64,000 nucleotides of DNA from Psychrobacter fulvigenes (GTDB lineage Bacteria > Pseudomonadota > Gammaproteobacteria > Pseudomonadales > Moraxellaceae): NCBI RefSeq assembly GCF_904846155.1, contig NZ_CAJGZP010000001.1, positions 744,001-808,000 on the forward strand, read 5' to 3'. The notes below the pieces were generated by a model. That model saw only the letters and a list, made by a program, of their open reading frames with translations, was not told the DNA's origin and did not search any database. The position numbers and the translations under genes were made by a program. This document shows positions 56,276-64,000 of this stretch, in pieces; position 1 is the first letter of the stretch, and each line of letters starts with the position of its first letter.

Positions 56276-57136
56276 TTATATAAAGGCTCGAAGCAACATA
56301 TAACTGCCCATACCAAACATCATGACATTTTCTGTTAAGGAGATAGCACCCAAGGGCACCTTGCTGTCGCCGCCCATACAGGCACAGGTCAGCTCGCGCT
56401 TATCAATGTATACCGCTTTAATAACTGAAATGCCGCCTATCAGACCGATAGTCAGCGCTACCGCACCCGCTATTGGATTGAGCCACGGCTGATTGGCAAG
56501 CATGGCGATACCTGCAAAGGCTTCAAAAAACGGATAAACATAGGCATAACGAACTACCCGCTGAGCCAATAAATCATAGCCCAAAAAGCTGGTGGTAAAG
56601 CTTTCTAAATCTTCTAGCTTTTTGATGGCGAGCACACACATAGAGAGCGCTACGAACCACATGAGCGCCTGCATCGACAGGACGTTGACAGATAGCGCCC
56701 AACATAATGCCAAGGTCATTAAGGCAGTGACAGAAAATATGGCAATGACTGGTGTGTAAGTCTTTTCATCTTCTGCTTTTGGCTCGCTATTGCCCAAAAA
56801 TACCTGCAGCTCATCATTGCCACCGATGCGCTTGCCATCGATAAAGGTTTGCGGTGTGGTCTCAACGCCTAAGTTGTCTTTGACTAAGCTGTTTTGCTCG
56901 TCATTGGTGATATGACGATCGATGATATCGTAACCTGCGCGCTTGAGCGCATCTAATGACTTTAGGCCAAATGGGCATAAATGATCGGACATCACCATGC
57001 GAAAGATGATTGCTGATTGACCAGCATCTTGCGTGATATGTTCACCAGGCAGGGTTTCGATAAGCTGCTGTACTTTAGGATCATGGCTATCAGCAATAGG
57101 CTGGCTAGCAGACGATTTATTAGCCTCTGTAATCAT
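56276..57136 (-). CDS. Glutaredoxin-MauE fusion membrane protein
   Basis: Protein of 286 residues. A glutaredoxin-like domain (about 40-118) contains CPFGLKSLDALKRAG, where the active site is CPFG with a single cysteine, and the TTPQTFIDGKRIGG strand-loop with the cis-Pro. A membrane domain (about 130-286) with five helices follows. It resembles MauE/DoxX-like proteins and carries the cysteine pair CAC in ELTCACMGG. The layout suggests a thiol-disulfide relay across the inner membrane. The partner is unknown. Single gene. Confidence 0.82.
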   Translation of the reverse strand: MITEANKSSASQPIADSHDPKVQQLIETLPGEHITQDAGQSAIIFRMVMSDHLCPFGLKSLDALKRAGYDIIDRHITNDEQNSLVKDNLGVETTPQTFIDGKRIGGNDELQVFLGNSEPKAEDEKTYTPVIAIFSVTALMTLALCWALSVNVLSMQALMWFVALSMCVLAIKKLEDLESFTTSFLGYDLLAQRVVRYAYVYPFFEAFAGIAMLANQPWLNPIAGAVALTIGLIGGISVIKAVYIDKRELTCACMGGDSKVPLGAISLTENVMMFGMGSYMLLRAFI

Positions 57137-57347
57137 GGCAGACCTCCCTTCTGTTTTATCACTCGCTACTCGTTATTTATCACAAGCTACTGATTATTAT
57201 GAGCTACTGATTATTTACGAGTTGCTCACTATCAGCCTATAAGCGTGTCTAACTATAGTCTTTACCAATCTTGTTATTTTTCTTAGGTTTCATGATAAGC
57301 AAAACACCGATTCGTTTTTTAAGGCAGTAACTTATTTTTAAAACAAG

Positions 57348-57386
57348 AATAAGGGGGCTAAATCAATTGATCTAGCCCCCTTATTT
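57348..57386 (-). terminator. Terminator downstream of the 231-residue lipoprotein gene
   Basis: AATAAGGGGGCTA pairs with TAGCCCCCTTATT around a short AT-rich loop. It lies about 45 bases beyond the lipoprotein stop, in the direction of its transcription. Confidence 0.8.
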
Positions 57387-57431
57387 CATACCAGTAGCAC
57401 TGTACCTATTTTAAAGTGTGTTAACTATAGA

Positions 57432-58127
57432 TTACTGTTCGGTAAATACTATAGCTTTAGTACCTTCAGCAGTGGGGAGGTTAATAGTCAGCCTGCTCGT
57501 CAAGATATCGCCTCGGGCATTGATTTTGTAGCATTCTGCCGTTGTTCCCTTAGGCTCAGCACCTAGCAAAGCATTTTCTGAGCTATTGATACAGAACCAT
57601 GCCGTGTTGTTGCTGTCTCGCGTCAGAGACCAGTCTTGGCTATAACTGCCTATCTTGTTACGTTTGCTGCTATCGCTATAGACATTTTCCGTGATCAATT
57701 GATCGGAGTCGCCGACCTGAGCCATCTTGGGTATGGTACTCGTTTGAGTGGCCAGCGAGTACTCGCCTGAGCTGTCAGTGTAGCCGTGGAATACTAAGGG
57801 GTTCAGGGTGAAGTAGTTGATAGCGACTGATTGATCGGTGATTTGATTGTTCGACTTAGTGATGGTGTTTATCTCGCTACCTTGAACTTGTTTATTATTG
57901 AACAGCATATTGCCTTTGGGCGTGACTTTTATCTCTGCTGTAATGGTTTGGTTGCCTACCACCGAGACCAAATTTTGCTGACGCTCTTTGGTATAGATAT
58001 TGAGCATGGCGGTCTCAACAGGGTACTGAGTCACGACTTGACTGCCAGTCGTTGTTCCACTATTCATACCTGTTGCACAAGCGCTTACGCTTAGTCCAGC
58101 CACAATACACAATCCTAGTGCTTTCAT
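57432..58127 (-). CDS. Hypothetical lipoprotein, 231 residues
   Basis: The signal peptide MKALGLCIVAGLSVSAC ends in a lipobox, so an outer- or inner-membrane lipoprotein is predicted. The mature part is rich in beta-strand-forming residues with many Thr, Ser and Asn. Paired cysteines near the C-terminus (FCINSS and ECYKINA) could form a disulfide. I do not recognise a family. The start has GAGGG upstream. It is transcribed alone and ends before a strong terminator. Confidence 0.75.
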   Translation of the reverse strand: MKALGLCIVAGLSVSACATGMNSGTTTGSQVVTQYPVETAMLNIYTKERQQNLVSVVGNQTITAEIKVTPKGNMLFNNKQVQGSEINTITKSNNQITDQSVAINYFTLNPLVFHGYTDSSGEYSLATQTSTIPKMAQVGDSDQLITENVYSDSSKRNKIGSYSQDWSLTRDSNNTAWFCINSSENALLGAEPKGTTAECYKINARGDILTSRLTINLPTAEGTKAIVFTEQ

Positions 58128-58318
58128 TGTTTAATCCCTCAGTTTGTTTGAATTAATGCTATAGTCGGAGCACTTTTAAACCGCTACAGTGTTATCCGCC
58201 CTAGATGTACTTAGTGTACTATCTGTGGTCGGTCGCCTTGTAGCGATTTTAAAATTCCTTGACTATATAAATGTCTACTATAATAGAATTTTAGGATAAT
58301 GACACTAAAGGAGTAGGT

Positions 58319-58732
58319 ATGTCTGCGAGTAAAGAAGAGATTGTTGCCTTTTTGGCAGCGGAGTTTCCCCAAACTAAATGCAAGGTCGAGGCAGTAGGGG
58401 AGAATGGCGCAACCTTGTCGCACGATATTGGGATAGACGAGCTGCGTCCGGGTGGCACGGTCTCTGGCCCTGTATTGATGAGCATTGCCGATGTCGCCAT
58501 CTATGTAGCGATACTCGGTCGGATTGGTATCGTACCCTTGACCGTGACGACGAGCTTGTCTATTAATTTTTTGCGCAAACCCTCTGCAGCAGCCCGCATC
58601 ATTGCAGAATGTACTTTGATGAAAGTGGGGCGTACGCTCATCGTCGGCGAGGTGGCTTTATATTCAGAAGGTTCTAGCGATATGGTCGCACACGTGGTCG
58701 GCACCTATTCTGTGCCACCCAAACGTGACTAA
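58319..58732 (+). CDS. PaaI-like hotdog-fold thioesterase
   Basis: Protein of 137 residues with the hotdog thioesterase pattern: LRPGGTVSGPVLMSIADVAIYVAIL around the long central helix (Asp in IADVA as likely catalytic residue), then LTVTTSLSINFLRKPSAAARIIAECTLMKVGRTLIVGEVALY. The family hydrolyses acyl-CoA thioesters; the substrate is unknown. The AAGGAG site lies five bases before the ATG. Single gene with its own terminator. Confidence 0.88.
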   Translation: MSASKEEIVAFLAAEFPQTKCKVEAVGENGATLSHDIGIDELRPGGTVSGPVLMSIADVAIYVAILGRIGIVPLTVTTSLSINFLRKPSAAARIIAECTLMKVGRTLIVGEVALYSEGSSDMVAHVVGTYSVPPKRD

Positions 58733-58769
58733 GTGGCTGTCAGACAAGATGGCAGTTATGTACATTCAC

Positions 58770-58807
58770 AATAACGCCCCACGTAGTCGTGAGGCGTTAT
58801 TTTTTAT
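58770..58807 (+). terminator. Terminator of the thioesterase gene
   Basis: AATAACGCC pairs with GGCGTTATT around a loop that itself pairs (CACG/CGTG), followed by a T run. It can also serve the convergent META-domain gene. Confidence 0.85.
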
Positions 58808-58875
58808 TATTATCCAAGAGACACTTTATCAAAGAGATATTTTGTCTTGTCTTTCAGTGAGCAGTTAATGTACTG

Positions 58876-59370
58876 CTACTGGGTTTTTGCGACTGCTTTA
58901 AACTGTACGACTTGGTTTGCGTTGGTAATGGTTAATACTGGCACGTTGTTAGCATTTTTACCCAAGCTGTATTTACCATCTACGGTAGCAAGGGTGGCGG
59001 TATCAAAGCTGGCTTGTGGCTCTGGGCATGCCATCATCGTGCTTCTGCCGTGACCCAGCTGTACATCACCATTTACCACCTCATAGCTAGCTGCTATGTT
59101 GTTGCAAGTGTTCATAAAGCTGACAAGGTTGTTGCCATCCACTTCCATAAAGTTTAGCGTCAAAGGTTTGGCGGGATCATAAAATAATTGAGAAACCTTT
59201 TCGCCATTGCTACGTTTTGCGTCGACAAGTTGCCAATTATGAGCCTGTAGGATATCTGAAGTGATGGGCTGTGTACTTGGTGTGGTAGAGCCAGGCGTCG
59301 TTTGGCAACCCGCTGCCAGCGCACTAATAGCAAGGGTACTGGCCATTATTATTTTAGTCATGTTTTTCAT
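58876..59370 (-). CDS. META-domain lipoprotein (HslJ-like)
   Basis: Protein of 164 residues. The signal peptide ends ALAAGC, a lipobox near residue 22. The mature part is a META domain: HNWQLVDAKRSNGE at the start, the FMNTCNNIAASYEV segment, and the STMMACPEP motif with the conserved cysteine. Such proteins (HslJ family) are linked to heat or stress responses and outer-membrane function. An AGAGGA site precedes the ATG. Single gene, convergent with the thioesterase gene. Confidence 0.85.
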   Translation of the reverse strand: MKNMTKIIMASTLAISALAAGCQTTPGSTTPSTQPITSDILQAHNWQLVDAKRSNGEKVSQLFYDPAKPLTLNFMEVDGNNLVSFMNTCNNIAASYEVVNGDVQLGHGRSTMMACPEPQASFDTATLATVDGKYSLGKNANNVPVLTITNANQVVQFKAVAKTQ

Positions 59371-59736
59371 AAAGATCCTCTTAAAAGTATTAATTTATTA
59401 TTTTTGCATAAATGCTCGTTATAAATTTTTGCTAACAACGATTGCTAACAACCAATGACCAAAAGCATAGTTAGGCGCTACTGTGTAGGCGCTGATGCTG
59501 TTGTTAAATGTCGGCATCGTTGTTAAGCGCCTGCATTCTTGCAGAGGTGTCAGCGAGATACAAGGAGGAATTACTTTTTGAATACCTTAATAGGTCTTTA
59601 CTTACAAACGCGCGCTGATACAGACGTATCGTTCTAGGATGCGTTACGAAAAAGTAATGAGCGCTAAAAATAAACTGGGCTCTAAACCGTTCTAGTCATT
59701 TGAAAATAAAACTGTCATACTTTTAAATTGAATCTG
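59371..59736. other. Gene-free stretch
   Basis: These 366 bases show no supported gene or RNA. A TAGGCGCT motif occurs twice near 59472-59490 and an AAGGAGGAATT stretch at 59562 looks like a ribosome site, but no frame of meaningful length follows it. Confidence 0.5.
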
Positions 59737-60429
59737 CTACACCCCAAGTAATCGCCCAATAAGTGATGTTGCGACCATGGCCAATACACCCCACACGACG
59801 ACGCGAGTGACAGCAGGGAGAGTGGGTGCACCGCCCAAGCGCGCCGATACCATGCCAAGTAGGACTAAGCCGACTATGGTCAGCGCGGCCAATGACCAAA
59901 CAAGGATCTGGGCTGGAAACACCAAGATGCCGATGACAGGAAATATGGCACCAGTAATAAAGGCCAATGCGGAGGCAATGGAAGCTTGCAGGGGCTTTGC
60001 TTGACTGATTTCGGTTAGCCCTATCTCGTCACGGGCATGAGCTTCAAGTGCATCGTGCTCAGTTAGGGCGACGGCAACTTGATGTGCTAATTCTTGATCA
60101 AGTCCACGCTGCTCATAGATTGTTGTCAGCTCGACAAGCTCCCGCTCAGGATTATGCGTCAGCTCGTAAAGCTCTTTTTTTAAATCAGCCTTTTCAGTAT
60201 CTGCTTGTGAGGACACAGAGATATACTCACCAGCCGCCATCGACAAAGCCCCTGCAGTCAGTGACGCCAATCCTGTCAGTAATAAGGTTTGGCTGCTCGC
60301 GTTTGCGGCGGCAACACCAACCAGTAAACTGGCGGTAGAAATGAGTCCATCATTGGCGCCAAGTACCGCTGCTCTGAGCCATTGACTTCGGTTACTTAGG
60401 TGCGGCTCATCGTGAATAGAGTATGACAT
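59737..60429 (-). CDS. VIT1/CCC1-family iron/manganese transporter
   Basis: Protein of 230 residues from MSYSIHDEP; the ATG at 60429 has GAGG six bases upstream, while earlier ATGs add up to seven residues. Family features are RAAVLGANDGLISTASLLVGVAAA (helix 1 with the metal-binding Asp), AGALSMAAGEYISVSSQADTEKADLKKE with the Met/Glu-rich stretch, and a Glu-rich cytoplasmic helix near residues 85-125. There are five transmembrane segments. It probably moves Fe(II) or Mn(II) out of the cytoplasm, fitting the iron genes that follow. Confidence 0.9.
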   Translation of the reverse strand: MSYSIHDEPHLSNRSQWLRAAVLGANDGLISTASLLVGVAAANASSQTLLLTGLASLTAGALSMAAGEYISVSSQADTEKADLKKELYELTHNPERELVELTTIYEQRGLDQELAHQVAVALTEHDALEAHARDEIGLTEISQAKPLQASIASALAFITGAIFPVIGILVFPAQILVWSLAALTIVGLVLLGMVSARLGGAPTLPAVTRVVVWGVLAMVATSLIGRLLGV

Positions 60430-60612
60430 AGACATCCTCAAAAAATACAAACGCTCAGAGGACAGTTTAACCTGTAACGGATCACAGGGTTAGAGCGTGT
60501 TGCATATTTTGTATGAATGTTTGTATGAATGAGCGCTTCAGCCGTATAATTTTTTTGCCACCTCTGTAATTCTTCGCCGCTACTCCAAACAATTTTAACG
60601 AGCCCCTGACTG

Positions 60613-61362
60613 TTAATTCAGCAGCTCGGTCTGCGCATCCTGACGCTTTTCTACTTTATGCTGATCTTCGGTGTTGTCGACTTTCCAGTAGCTCGATATG
60701 TATAAATGCGTTTTGGGCAGTTGTTGGATGGTTTTAAAGTAATGCCTGAGCGCGCGCATGCTATGGAACTCGCAAGCTGCCCACACCGCAGGTTGTCCAT
60801 CAAGCCAAGCAAGCGCTTTGACACGCTCAAGCAAAGGACAATCGTTAGCATTGGGGCTGGCATTGATAACCCAATGTATCTCCATGTTTTTCGGTTTATT
60901 TAATATCTGCATGTCCAATTCAGTGGTTACTTCCAGCACTGCATACCCTCGTGCGTCATCGGGCAATTGAGCAAGGTTGACCGAAATAGCTGGTAGCGCC
61001 GTCATATCTCCTGCCAACAAAAACCAGTCTGCCGCATTATTGATGAGCTTCTTTGGCCCAGGGCCACCCACCAATATTTGCTGACCAGGCTGAGCATTGC
61101 GTGCCCACATCGATGCAGGGCCTTCAGCGTCATGAAGGGCAAAGTCGACATCTATCGCGTCATCGCGTTGCGCGCTTACGGTATAGGTACGCATCAGTGG
61201 TCGCGTGTCATTAGGTTGAGGAAACAGCAGTTTGATATAAGCGCTTTCTTGATCTTCTGGAAAGTCTGATAATCCGTTCCCGCCGAGGGTGACGCGGCGC
61301 ATATTTGGCGTGATGTATTTAGCATCAAGCACCTCTAGCATTCTGGGTGTCGGTTTTGCCAT
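60613..61362 (-). CDS. Siderophore-interacting protein (ferric-siderophore reductase, ViuB type)
   Basis: Protein of 249 residues with an FAD-binding beta barrel (MRRVTLGG at residue 20; MRTYTVS near residue 58) and a reductase half (LLAGDMTALPAISVNLAQL). The C-terminal signature YISSYWKVDNTEDQHKVEKR is typical of SIP proteins. These enzymes reduce ferric iron in the cytoplasm to release it from siderophores. It is divergent from a TonB receptor gene with a Fur box between, so iron repression of both is likely. Confidence 0.92.
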   Translation of the reverse strand: MAKPTPRMLEVLDAKYITPNMRRVTLGGNGLSDFPEDQESAYIKLLFPQPNDTRPLMRTYTVSAQRDDAIDVDFALHDAEGPASMWARNAQPGQQILVGGPGPKKLINNAADWFLLAGDMTALPAISVNLAQLPDDARGYAVLEVTTELDMQILNKPKNMEIHWVINASPNANDCPLLERVKALAWLDGQPAVWAACEFHSMRALRHYFKTIQQLPKTHLYISSYWKVDNTEDQHKVEKRQDAQTELLN

Positions 61363-61552
61363 CTTAAGGTTTTCCTTTATTTAGGGGTGAGCGTTTGCTG
61401 TATATGAAAGTTTACCTAAGGCATGAGTGCAACCTTATCGATACAGCGTGTGTTACGCATGATTTATTGTGTTAATTCTTACAAGAATTTTATTACGCTT
61501 ATTTTTCTATTGAAATTTTAATAGCGTTCAGTTATTATCTGCAACGGTCATT

Positions 61553-61571
61553 ATAAATGATAATCATTACT
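61553..61571. promoter_or_regulatory. Fur box
   Basis: The core AATGATAATCATT is a perfect palindrome of the Fur consensus, about 100 bases before the TonB receptor start and about 190 before the divergent siderophore-interacting protein gene. It predicts iron-dependent repression of the receptor. Confidence 0.85.
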
Positions 61572-61668
61572 ATTAACATTAATATTTGTTTTTACGTGAT
61601 TTTGACAGTAATTATTGCTTGATAATTTCTAACGCTTATATATAAGCCCTATTACAGAGTGAGTTTTT

Positions 61669-63729
61669 ATGCATAATTCATTACCCAGCCGTCTATCGAC
61701 ATTAACCTTAGGTGTTGCCACTGCTATGTTTGCGCAAGTTGCAATGGCGAATGACACGCCGAGCATGACCGCGCAAACCATTACGGTGACCGCCAATAGT
61801 TCAGTCCGTGAAAACATGCAAGAGGATTCAGTTTATATCGATGACTACACGCCAGCGGCGCAAGCCAGTCATTTAAGTGACTTTTTGGACGTCGTACCAG
61901 GGGTAACCGTGGGTGGCACATCAACCGTGAACCAGCGCGTGCGCGTACGTGGCCTTGACGATACCAACCTAAAAGTCACGATTGATGGCGCCCGTCAAGA
62001 AGGCGCGATGTTTTACCATATGGGTGATATCACGATCGATCCAGATTTATTAAAACAAGCAGAAGTCGCGGTCGGTAATAATTCTGTGACTTTGGGTAAC
62101 GATGCTATTGGTGGCGCCGTGGCGTTTGAGACGGTAGATGCTGCTGACTTGCTCAAGCCTGGTCAAAAAATCGGTGCAAAAATACATGCAGGCTATGGCA
62201 GTAACAACGATGAGCTATTAACGTCAGCAACGGTCTATGGCGCACCGTCTGATAATGTGGATTTATTGGCCTATTACGGCAAGCGTGATGCAGATTCTGG
62301 CGAAGATGGGGAAGGCCGTGAGCTTTTTGAAGACAGTAAAGGCGAGAATGTCTTATTAAAAGCAGGCGTTTTTATCCTCGATGATCACCGCGTAGGCGCA
62401 AGCTTTAGCCGTACTGAAAAAAAGGGTATCTTTCCGTTTCGTCCAGACTTTCCGAGTTTGAGTGACGAAAGAATCCCGCAAAAGGTAAAGCGAGATACTT
62501 ATACAGTGGATTACAACTTTAATCCATTAAACTCTCTGATTGATGTTGATGCCAATATTTATCAAACCGAAACAGAAATTTCGCGTAACAATAGTGCTGA
62601 TATATCGTCAAATTATGATTGGAACGCTAAGGTAAAAACCACTGGCGCCAAAATTGAAAACACCAGTGTGATTGATACTGCTACCGGTAGCCATAAGTTG
62701 ATCGCAGGGGCAGAGCACTACAAAAAAGAGTCGGAGATGGCACGAGACAATCAGGGTGCAAACAGTGACAGCGCAAAAAACACCTCAGTGTATTTAGAAG
62801 ACCAGTGGCAAATGGGTAAATTTACCCTAACGCCAGGCGTGCGTTATGACCGTTACGAATCACCTGAGTTTGTGTCAGGTGGTAAGACCTATGACAATGT
62901 CGTTGGTGCCTTGGCTGCCAGCTATGAGATTGCGCCGCGTACGCAAGTATTTGCCAGCTATACGCAATTGTTTAATGGTCCTGACTTAGGACAGGCTATA
63001 TTCAATAGCAATGGCGAAGGTATTTATGTCAATAATGATCTCAAGCCAGAAGAAGGCTATAACTCTGAAGTGGGTATTGCCACGACACTGCGCGGACTAA
63101 CGACCGCTGATGATGCCATGCAATTAAGCGCAAAATACTTTAAGTCTAATATCGAAAACTATCAGCAGTTTGTCAGAACAGGGGATCGTGCAGGTCGCTA
63201 TGGTCTAAACTGTAGCACTGGCGAGCGCGGTTCGGCAGGCAACCTGCAAGACTGCCAAGGTATGATCAACAGTGATGAAGACTATGAAATCAAAGGCGTT
63301 GAGCTGGCAGCGAACTATAGAATGGATAACTTTGGTATGGGTCTCAGCTATTCACGTGCCCGTAGTGAAGGTAGCGAAACAGGCGATAGCATTCCATCCG
63401 TAAGCGGCAGTAGTGCTGACTCGGGCGACCGCTACATGGTGAACCTGAACTATGAACCAAGTGATGAGCTAGGGCTTGGCTGGCGCAGTACCTATGTGGC
63501 ATCCATCACCGATAATAGTGGAGATACCAAGCCAAACTATGATGTGCATGATGTGTATATGAACTATTCACCACGTCAGCTTGAGGGTGTGAAAGCTACG
63601 GTTGGGGTCTATAATCTGTTCGATGAAACTTATGCTAGCCACTCATCGCGCTTAAATATGGCTGATGCGACGGCTACTGACTTTGAAATGGGTCGTAATA
63701 TCAAAGCGTCACTAACCTATCAGTTTTAA
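61669..63729 (+). CDS. TonB-dependent outer-membrane receptor (haem/haemoglobin type)
   Basis: Protein of 686 residues. After a signal peptide ending VAMA (about residue 27) there is a TonB box-like TITVTA, then the plug domain (SDFLDVVPGVTVGGTSTVNQRVRVRGLDDTNLKVTIDGARQEG; GAIGGAVAFET-like GNDAIGGAVAF). A 22-strand barrel follows, ending in KASLTYQF with the terminal Phe. The plug motif RVRVRGLD...IDGARQ resembles haemoglobin/transferrin receptors. The ligand is inferred. Next to a Fur box, a siderophore reductase and an ABC ATPase end. Confidence 0.9.
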   Translation: MHNSLPSRLSTLTLGVATAMFAQVAMANDTPSMTAQTITVTANSSVRENMQEDSVYIDDYTPAAQASHLSDFLDVVPGVTVGGTSTVNQRVRVRGLDDTNLKVTIDGARQEGAMFYHMGDITIDPDLLKQAEVAVGNNSVTLGNDAIGGAVAFETVDAADLLKPGQKIGAKIHAGYGSNNDELLTSATVYGAPSDNVDLLAYYGKRDADSGEDGEGRELFEDSKGENVLLKAGVFILDDHRVGASFSRTEKKGIFPFRPDFPSLSDERIPQKVKRDTYTVDYNFNPLNSLIDVDANIYQTETEISRNNSADISSNYDWNAKVKTTGAKIENTSVIDTATGSHKLIAGAEHYKKESEMARDNQGANSDSAKNTSVYLEDQWQMGKFTLTPGVRYDRYESPEFVSGGKTYDNVVGALAASYEIAPRTQVFASYTQLFNGPDLGQAIFNSNGEGIYVNNDLKPEEGYNSEVGIATTLRGLTTADDAMQLSAKYFKSNIENYQQFVRTGDRAGRYGLNCSTGERGSAGNLQDCQGMINSDEDYEIKGVELAANYRMDNFGMGLSYSRARSEGSETGDSIPSVSGSSADSGDRYMVNLNYEPSDELGLGWRSTYVASITDNSGDTKPNYDVHDVYMNYSPRQLEGVKATVGVYNLFDETYASHSSRLNMADATATDFEMGRNIKASLTYQF

Positions 63730-63755
63730 AGAGTAATTATAAATAGTTCTAAAAA

Positions 63756-63792
63756 AACCAGCCATCTAACATTTAGGTGGCTGGTTTTTTAT
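63756..63792 (+). terminator. Terminator of the TonB receptor gene
   Basis: AACCAGCCATCTAA pairs with TTAGGTGGCTGGTT around a CAT loop and is followed by six Ts. Confidence 0.9.
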
Positions 63793-63884
63793 GCAGCGTT
63801 TTATCAAGGTTTTGTTATTAAGGGCTTGTTATTGAGAGCTTTTTATTAAAGAGTTTTTGATCAAAGTCTCTTTGTCGAGAGAGT

Positions 63885-64000
63885 TTAAACCGTATCCACA
63901 ATGACGGGGCGACCATTGTGCGTCAGCACAGTAACGTCTACGCCATATAAGTCATCGATGGCGTCATGAGTCAGTACATCGGTAGGGTGACCGGTCTGGA
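63885..64000 (-). CDS. ABC transporter ATPase, C-terminal end (partial, runs off window)
   Basis: The minus-strand frame from the right edge to the TAA at 63885 encodes about 38 residues: TGHPTDVLTHDAIDDLYGVDVTVLTHNGRP and a short tail. This is the usual end of haem or ferric-siderophore importer ATPases (HmuV/FecE type), where the ATPase core is followed by an LT..L...YGV..V pattern. The rest lies beyond the window. It fits the iron-uptake context. Confidence 0.65.
   Translation of the reverse strand, partial: QTGHPTDVLTHDAIDDLYGVDVTVLTHNGRPVIVDTV

Overview
The window looks like a chromosomal segment of a Moraxellaceae gammaproteobacterium, most likely Psychrobacter. This is inferred from a FimX-like pilus regulator, a tRNA-Val(GAC) with encoded CCA, the gene neighbourhoods and the IS repertoire; no database was searched. 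The core genome on the left (1-9.2 kb) holds the 3' part of an unrecognised gene, a fimX-like gene, a small cytochrome c lipoprotein gene, and a MoxR / DUF58 / TgpA-transglutaminase operon, followed by tRNA-Val.

From tRNA-Val to a duplicated tRNA 3' fragment at 48.35 kb lies a genomic island of about 39 kb. Its left end has a phage-like module: an XRE repressor facing an AlpA-type gene, a tyrosine integrase and two small genes, one encoding a zinc ribbon. Next comes a type I-F CRISPR-Cas locus, transcribed leftwards: cas1, cas2-3, cas8f (csy1), cas5f (csy2), cas7f (csy3), cas6f, a leader and an array of 34 repeats and 33 spacers. The cas2-3 gene carries a one-base frameshift that separates helicase motif I from motif II. 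A REPIN-like inverted repeat sits between cas2-3 and cas8f. Upstream of cas1 lie a 17-bp palindrome and a dead serine-recombinase gene.

Cargo follows: cueR-copA and a CopZ-like gene with back-to-back MerR-type promoters, cadR/cadA, then a GlxA-type regulator with a cysteine hydrolase, an MBL-fold lipoprotein, a flavin monooxygenase and a Nudix hydrolase. At 36.2 kb a second, diverged cas1 5' end appears, with its own palindrome and dead recombinase gene. It is cut by an IS3-family element, so the cargo lies between two homologous cas1-upstream regions. The rest of the island is degraded: a BASS-like transporter, two inverted IS256-family copies around an IS66 element and a broken resolvase, a truncated tyrosine recombinase, a Fic protein and an IS5-family element.

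Beyond the island the chromosome resumes with a broken Zn-finger-type IS, a TctCBA tricarboxylate transporter operon, a TauE exporter, and a solitary I-F-like CRISPR repeat with a plausible promoter at 54.33 kb. A DUF3817-type gene interrupted by a second IS5 copy follows, then a glutaredoxin-MauE fusion, two lipoproteins and a thioesterase. The right end is an iron region: VIT1-type transporter, siderophore-interacting reductase, and a Fur box before a TonB receptor resembling haem/haemoglobin receptors. The end of an ABC ATPase gene runs off the right edge.
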